DNA of 64,000 nt from contig JANFNE010000070.1 of NCBI GenBank assembly GCA_024867545.1, forward strand, positions 58,339-122,338, in the 5' to 3' direction. The DNA comes from Phytopythium helicoides (taxonomy: Eukaryota; Oomycota; Peronosporomycetes; Pythiales; Pythiaceae). Both the position numbers and the translations under genes were made by a program. Below, piece after piece: positions 61,467 to 64,000 of the stretch (positions are counted from its first letter, which is position 1; every line of letters starts with the position of its first letter). The notes below the pieces were generated by a model. That model saw only the letters and a program-made list of their open reading frames with translations, was not told the DNA's origin and searched no databases.

Positions 61467-63476
61467 ATGGCGCACGCGGATCCCGGCGGCAGCTCGACGG
61501 AGAGCGAGCGCTACGACGACGCGCAGCAGCTCCAGGCGCCGCCTCGCCGGCCCACGCGCTTCCACGCGTCCGCGCGCGACTCTAGGCGCCCGGCGGCGGT
61601 TTCCGCGGGCTCTGGGGACGCCTCGAAGCGCCAGAAAGGCGGTTTCCGCGCGGCGACCGTGAGCGACTCGGACTCGGAGATCGCGCGGCCCAGGCGCCAG
61701 GAGACGCGCATGCAGCTGAGCAGGAGCCCGCGCAGACCGATGGAGGACGCGGCGCCCAAGGGGCCCGAGGGCTCGCGGCCCGGCAGCGCCAGGAGCAACG
61801 CGAGCGGCTACGAGGAGCGCGGGAGGAGCGGGTACGCCGACAGAGGCAGGGAGTTCGGCGCCAAGTACGAGAGGACCAAGGAGGACGGCTTCGAGCGCGC
61901 GCCGAGCCGCCAGAGCAGGAGCCCCAAGCGGTTCGAGGACGCCCCAAGGGGCGACAAGCGCTCCAGCAGCCGCAAGTACGACCGCAGCGCGTCGCCAAGC
62001 CCCAGGCGCTACGAGAACGCACCCGGTGGACGCAAGTTTGAGCAAGAAGCGGCGACGTACCGAGGCCGCGAGCGCGAGCATGGCCACGAGCGGGAGCACG
62101 GCTCCAGGGTGCGCAGTAGTGCGCGAGAGGAGGACTATGAGCCGCGACACGGGGAGAAGCCCTACCGTGGCTACGAACCCAAGCACCGCGACGACAGACC
62201 GCGCGACCTTGAGCACAGCCCTCAAGTACGGGGCTACCGAGAATACGACCGCGACCGCGATTTCGAAGATGGAGGACGCGGGAAATACGTCAAGCAAAAC
62301 CGCAAGCCAAGCTACGACAAGGACTACGACCAGTCACGAGGAAGCACTGGGTATCGCAACCCTCGAGAGCGCAACGATGACCGCTACGCTGTTGAGACAG
62401 CGCGCAAGCCGGGCTTGAGCCGCGGTCGGTCGCCTGAACCGCGACACGCTTCTCCGGATCGCCCGTACGAAAAGCGCCCACGCGAGGATCGCTACGATCG
62501 CGACCCGAAACCGTCTCGTCGTCGTGACGGAAGTTGGTCTCCAAATCCAGCACCGCGTTCATCGCGTTCAATGGTTGAGAGCCCGGTGCCCGCGTGGAAA
62601 GATTCCCGGGGTGGACCAAGACCTTCAAGCAGGGACTCGAGAACGCAGGACCCTGTTGATGCCGACTCTCCTGCCTCGTATCACCAGTACCACAAGAAGC
62701 CTTACAAAAGGTTCGACCCTGTGGATAGGGAACGGGTCCATCCTCATCGAAGCAACGGGCAGCGCGACTATGACCGCAGCCGTGAAGATTCACGAGAGCC
62801 TCGTCGTTTTGAGCACTCTAGCCGTCAAGACCATCCCGAACGGCGATCTGAACGCTGGGATTCGGGTACTTCTCGCTCCCAGCGAAGCAGCCCTCCTCGT
62901 GATAATTCTTTCCCGGAGCGAATCTCCCAGCAGGACGCGGAACAAGCCGCTCGCTGGGGCGTGGACAAGAAATACATTGAAGATGTGAGGGGTCTGAAAG
63001 TCAGGAGCCGGTTTGTGGAGCTGGAACTGATGCAGCCAAAATCTGAAAACGCACGAAACTATCTGATGAGCAGACAGAAGAATTTGAAGCAAGTGTTGGG
63101 GCGCCTCCTCGACCAGCAGCCAGAAAAGTTTCATGACATTTTCGATTCGATTACTGTGCAGCGCGAAGATATCGAGCATTACCGAGAGACGAAGGATTTC
63201 TGCAACCGTGTGAAGAAGCTCGTGGACAGCCAGGAAATTCTTGATCGTGACCGAGACGCTGCGGGCAGGGGAAAACCTTTTCCTGAAGGTAATCTTGAAC
63301 GTCGCCAAGAGGAATTGGACGAGGATCGCAAAAGACTTTTGCGCGAAAACGCCAGTCTCTTTTACAAGGTGATGAGTCGGCCAATGTCACGAATGAATCT
63401 GTTGGTGGCCAACAAGCGGTCGCACGAAAACTTCGGCGGACATAACCAGGATTTCAAGAAGCGGCGTGACTATTGA
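61467..63476 (+). CDS. DGSSTESE-family type B protein, intact, strongly Arg/Asp/Tyr-rich
   Basis: Uninterrupted, 669 residues from MAHADPGGSSTESERYDDAQ (an upstream ATG at 61413 is less likely because the motif normally starts within 20 residues). Seen: FRAATVSDSDSEIARPRR (second conserved motif); a mixed-charge region (about 90-480) of repeated R-Y-D/E-D/R units such as YEERGRSGYADRGREFGAKY and YREYDRDRDFEDGGRGKYVK; then one C-terminal domain: WGVDKKYIEDVRGLKVRSRF, VELELMQPKSENARNYLMSR, FHDIFDSITVQREDIEHYRE, TKDFCNRVKKLVDSQEILDR, LLRENASLFYKVMSRP. It ends with a basic NKRSHENF...KKRRDY tail. Low-complexity mixed-charge arrays like this drive nuclear condensate association in other proteins (established for speckle proteins; inference here). 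Confidence 0.87.
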   Translation: MAHADPGGSSTESERYDDAQQLQAPPRRPTRFHASARDSRRPAAVSAGSGDASKRQKGGFRAATVSDSDSEIARPRRQETRMQLSRSPRRPMEDAAPKGPEGSRPGSARSNASGYEERGRSGYADRGREFGAKYERTKEDGFERAPSRQSRSPKRFEDAPRGDKRSSSRKYDRSASPSPRRYENAPGGRKFEQEAATYRGREREHGHEREHGSRVRSSAREEDYEPRHGEKPYRGYEPKHRDDRPRDLEHSPQVRGYREYDRDRDFEDGGRGKYVKQNRKPSYDKDYDQSRGSTGYRNPRERNDDRYAVETARKPGLSRGRSPEPRHASPDRPYEKRPREDRYDRDPKPSRRRDGSWSPNPAPRSSRSMVESPVPAWKDSRGGPRPSSRDSRTQDPVDADSPASYHQYHKKPYKRFDPVDRERVHPHRSNGQRDYDRSREDSREPRRFEHSSRQDHPERRSERWDSGTSRSQRSSPPRDNSFPERISQQDAEQAARWGVDKKYIEDVRGLKVRSRFVELELMQPKSENARNYLMSRQKNLKQVLGRLLDQQPEKFHDIFDSITVQREDIEHYRETKDFCNRVKKLVDSQEILDRDRDAAGRGKPFPEGNLERRQEELDEDRKRLLRENASLFYKVMSRPMSRMNLLVANKRSHENFGGHNQDFKKRRDY

Positions 63477-64000
63477 TCCTCCTGACTGACACTCTAGCTT
63501 TCCGATTCTAGTTATGCTTCGGTTTCCTTTGGCTCAAGAGTTGACACGATGGTGTATCGACGTACTGGTAACGTACACCAACTTCATCTTGATGAATATC
63601 CACGACTTCTTTCGATGGTAGCGAGAGAATTTCCTTGTTTAAATCGTCGAATTGTGGAAACTGCTCATTTGAAAACAATCTCCTTGGAGAAGAAAGGTGT
63701 CTTTGGTGATCCTCATGGCCATTGAGTATGCATAGTCACAACTCTTCCGTCCTTCGATTTCAAGCACCTAGCGCTCTTGCCAACAAAATGCGAACATGAA
63801 TTGTACGGTGCCAATGAGAATTCAAAGGTCTCCATAATCACGAACCGCTTCGATCAAAGTTATTTAGAGACCCATGTCCTCACATTACTGCTGGGAAGAG
63901 TTGTAAACTAGCAAGACCAAAAACAAAACTACGCATTTCCAGATATTCACAAACGCTCGCAATCCCAATAAACACAGAATGTCACCATTACATCACTACA
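63477..64000. other. Right-edge region, 0.5 kb
   Basis: The 3' flank of the last type B gene; AT-richer, with no coding signal I can support up to the window end. Confidence 0.45.

Overview
The window looks like nuclear DNA of an oomycete (Peronosporales/Pythiales type). The evidence is GC-rich coding sequence, closely packed genes on both strands, short GT-AG introns (41-98 nt where they can be placed), initiator elements close to the Phytophthora TCATTYYNCAWTTT consensus in front of several genes, and eukaryotic gene types that oomycetes carry (FYVE-GRAM-VASt protein, P4-ATPase flippase, SLC44/CTL transporter, mitochondrial-type biotin synthase, tandem clan-86-like P450s). Nothing suggests bacterial DNA.

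Layout. 0-9.2 kb: 5' end of a DGSSTESE-motif gene running off the left edge, a large multipass membrane protein, eIF3 subunit i divergent from a FAM185A-like protein, a FAR1/MULE-type DNA-binding protein, and a START-domain protein. 10.2-15.5 kb: a frame-broken DGSSTESE zinc protein, a choline-transporter-like protein with six introns, and a small KIX-like protein. 15.5-19 kb is gene-poor, with hairpins and possible transposon debris. 19-30.5 kb is the housekeeping part: FYVE-GRAM-VASt lipid-transfer-type protein, P4-ATPase, SURF2, a small unknown protein, biotin synthase. 32.5-63.5 kb is built almost entirely from local gene families: DGSSTESE proteins (type A zinc-binding, type B arginine/serine/aspartate-rich), two near-identical palmitoyl-protein-thioesterase-like hydrolases, five copies of a mitochondrial-looking family that may be Tim44-like, a bromodomain protein sharing the type A cysteine module, and two P450s.

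The most novel material is the DGSSTESE superfamily. Seven genes share an N-terminal acidic/serine motif and, where complete, a C-terminal helical element. Type A adds a repeated CxxC-CxCC-CxxC module and a SUMO-interacting-like C-terminus; the same cysteine module occurs in a neighbouring BRWD/PHIP-like bromodomain protein that shows no WD40 repeats. I read this as a fast-evolving set of nuclear (chromatin or RNA-associated) proteins. That role is inference; the shared modules are visible in the sequence.

Many genes, including the normally essential eIF3i, are interrupted by single-base frame changes where homology continues in the next frame. Much of this is probably base-calling error in the assembly rather than gene death, so I annotate most such genes as CDS spans and say where the frame breaks.
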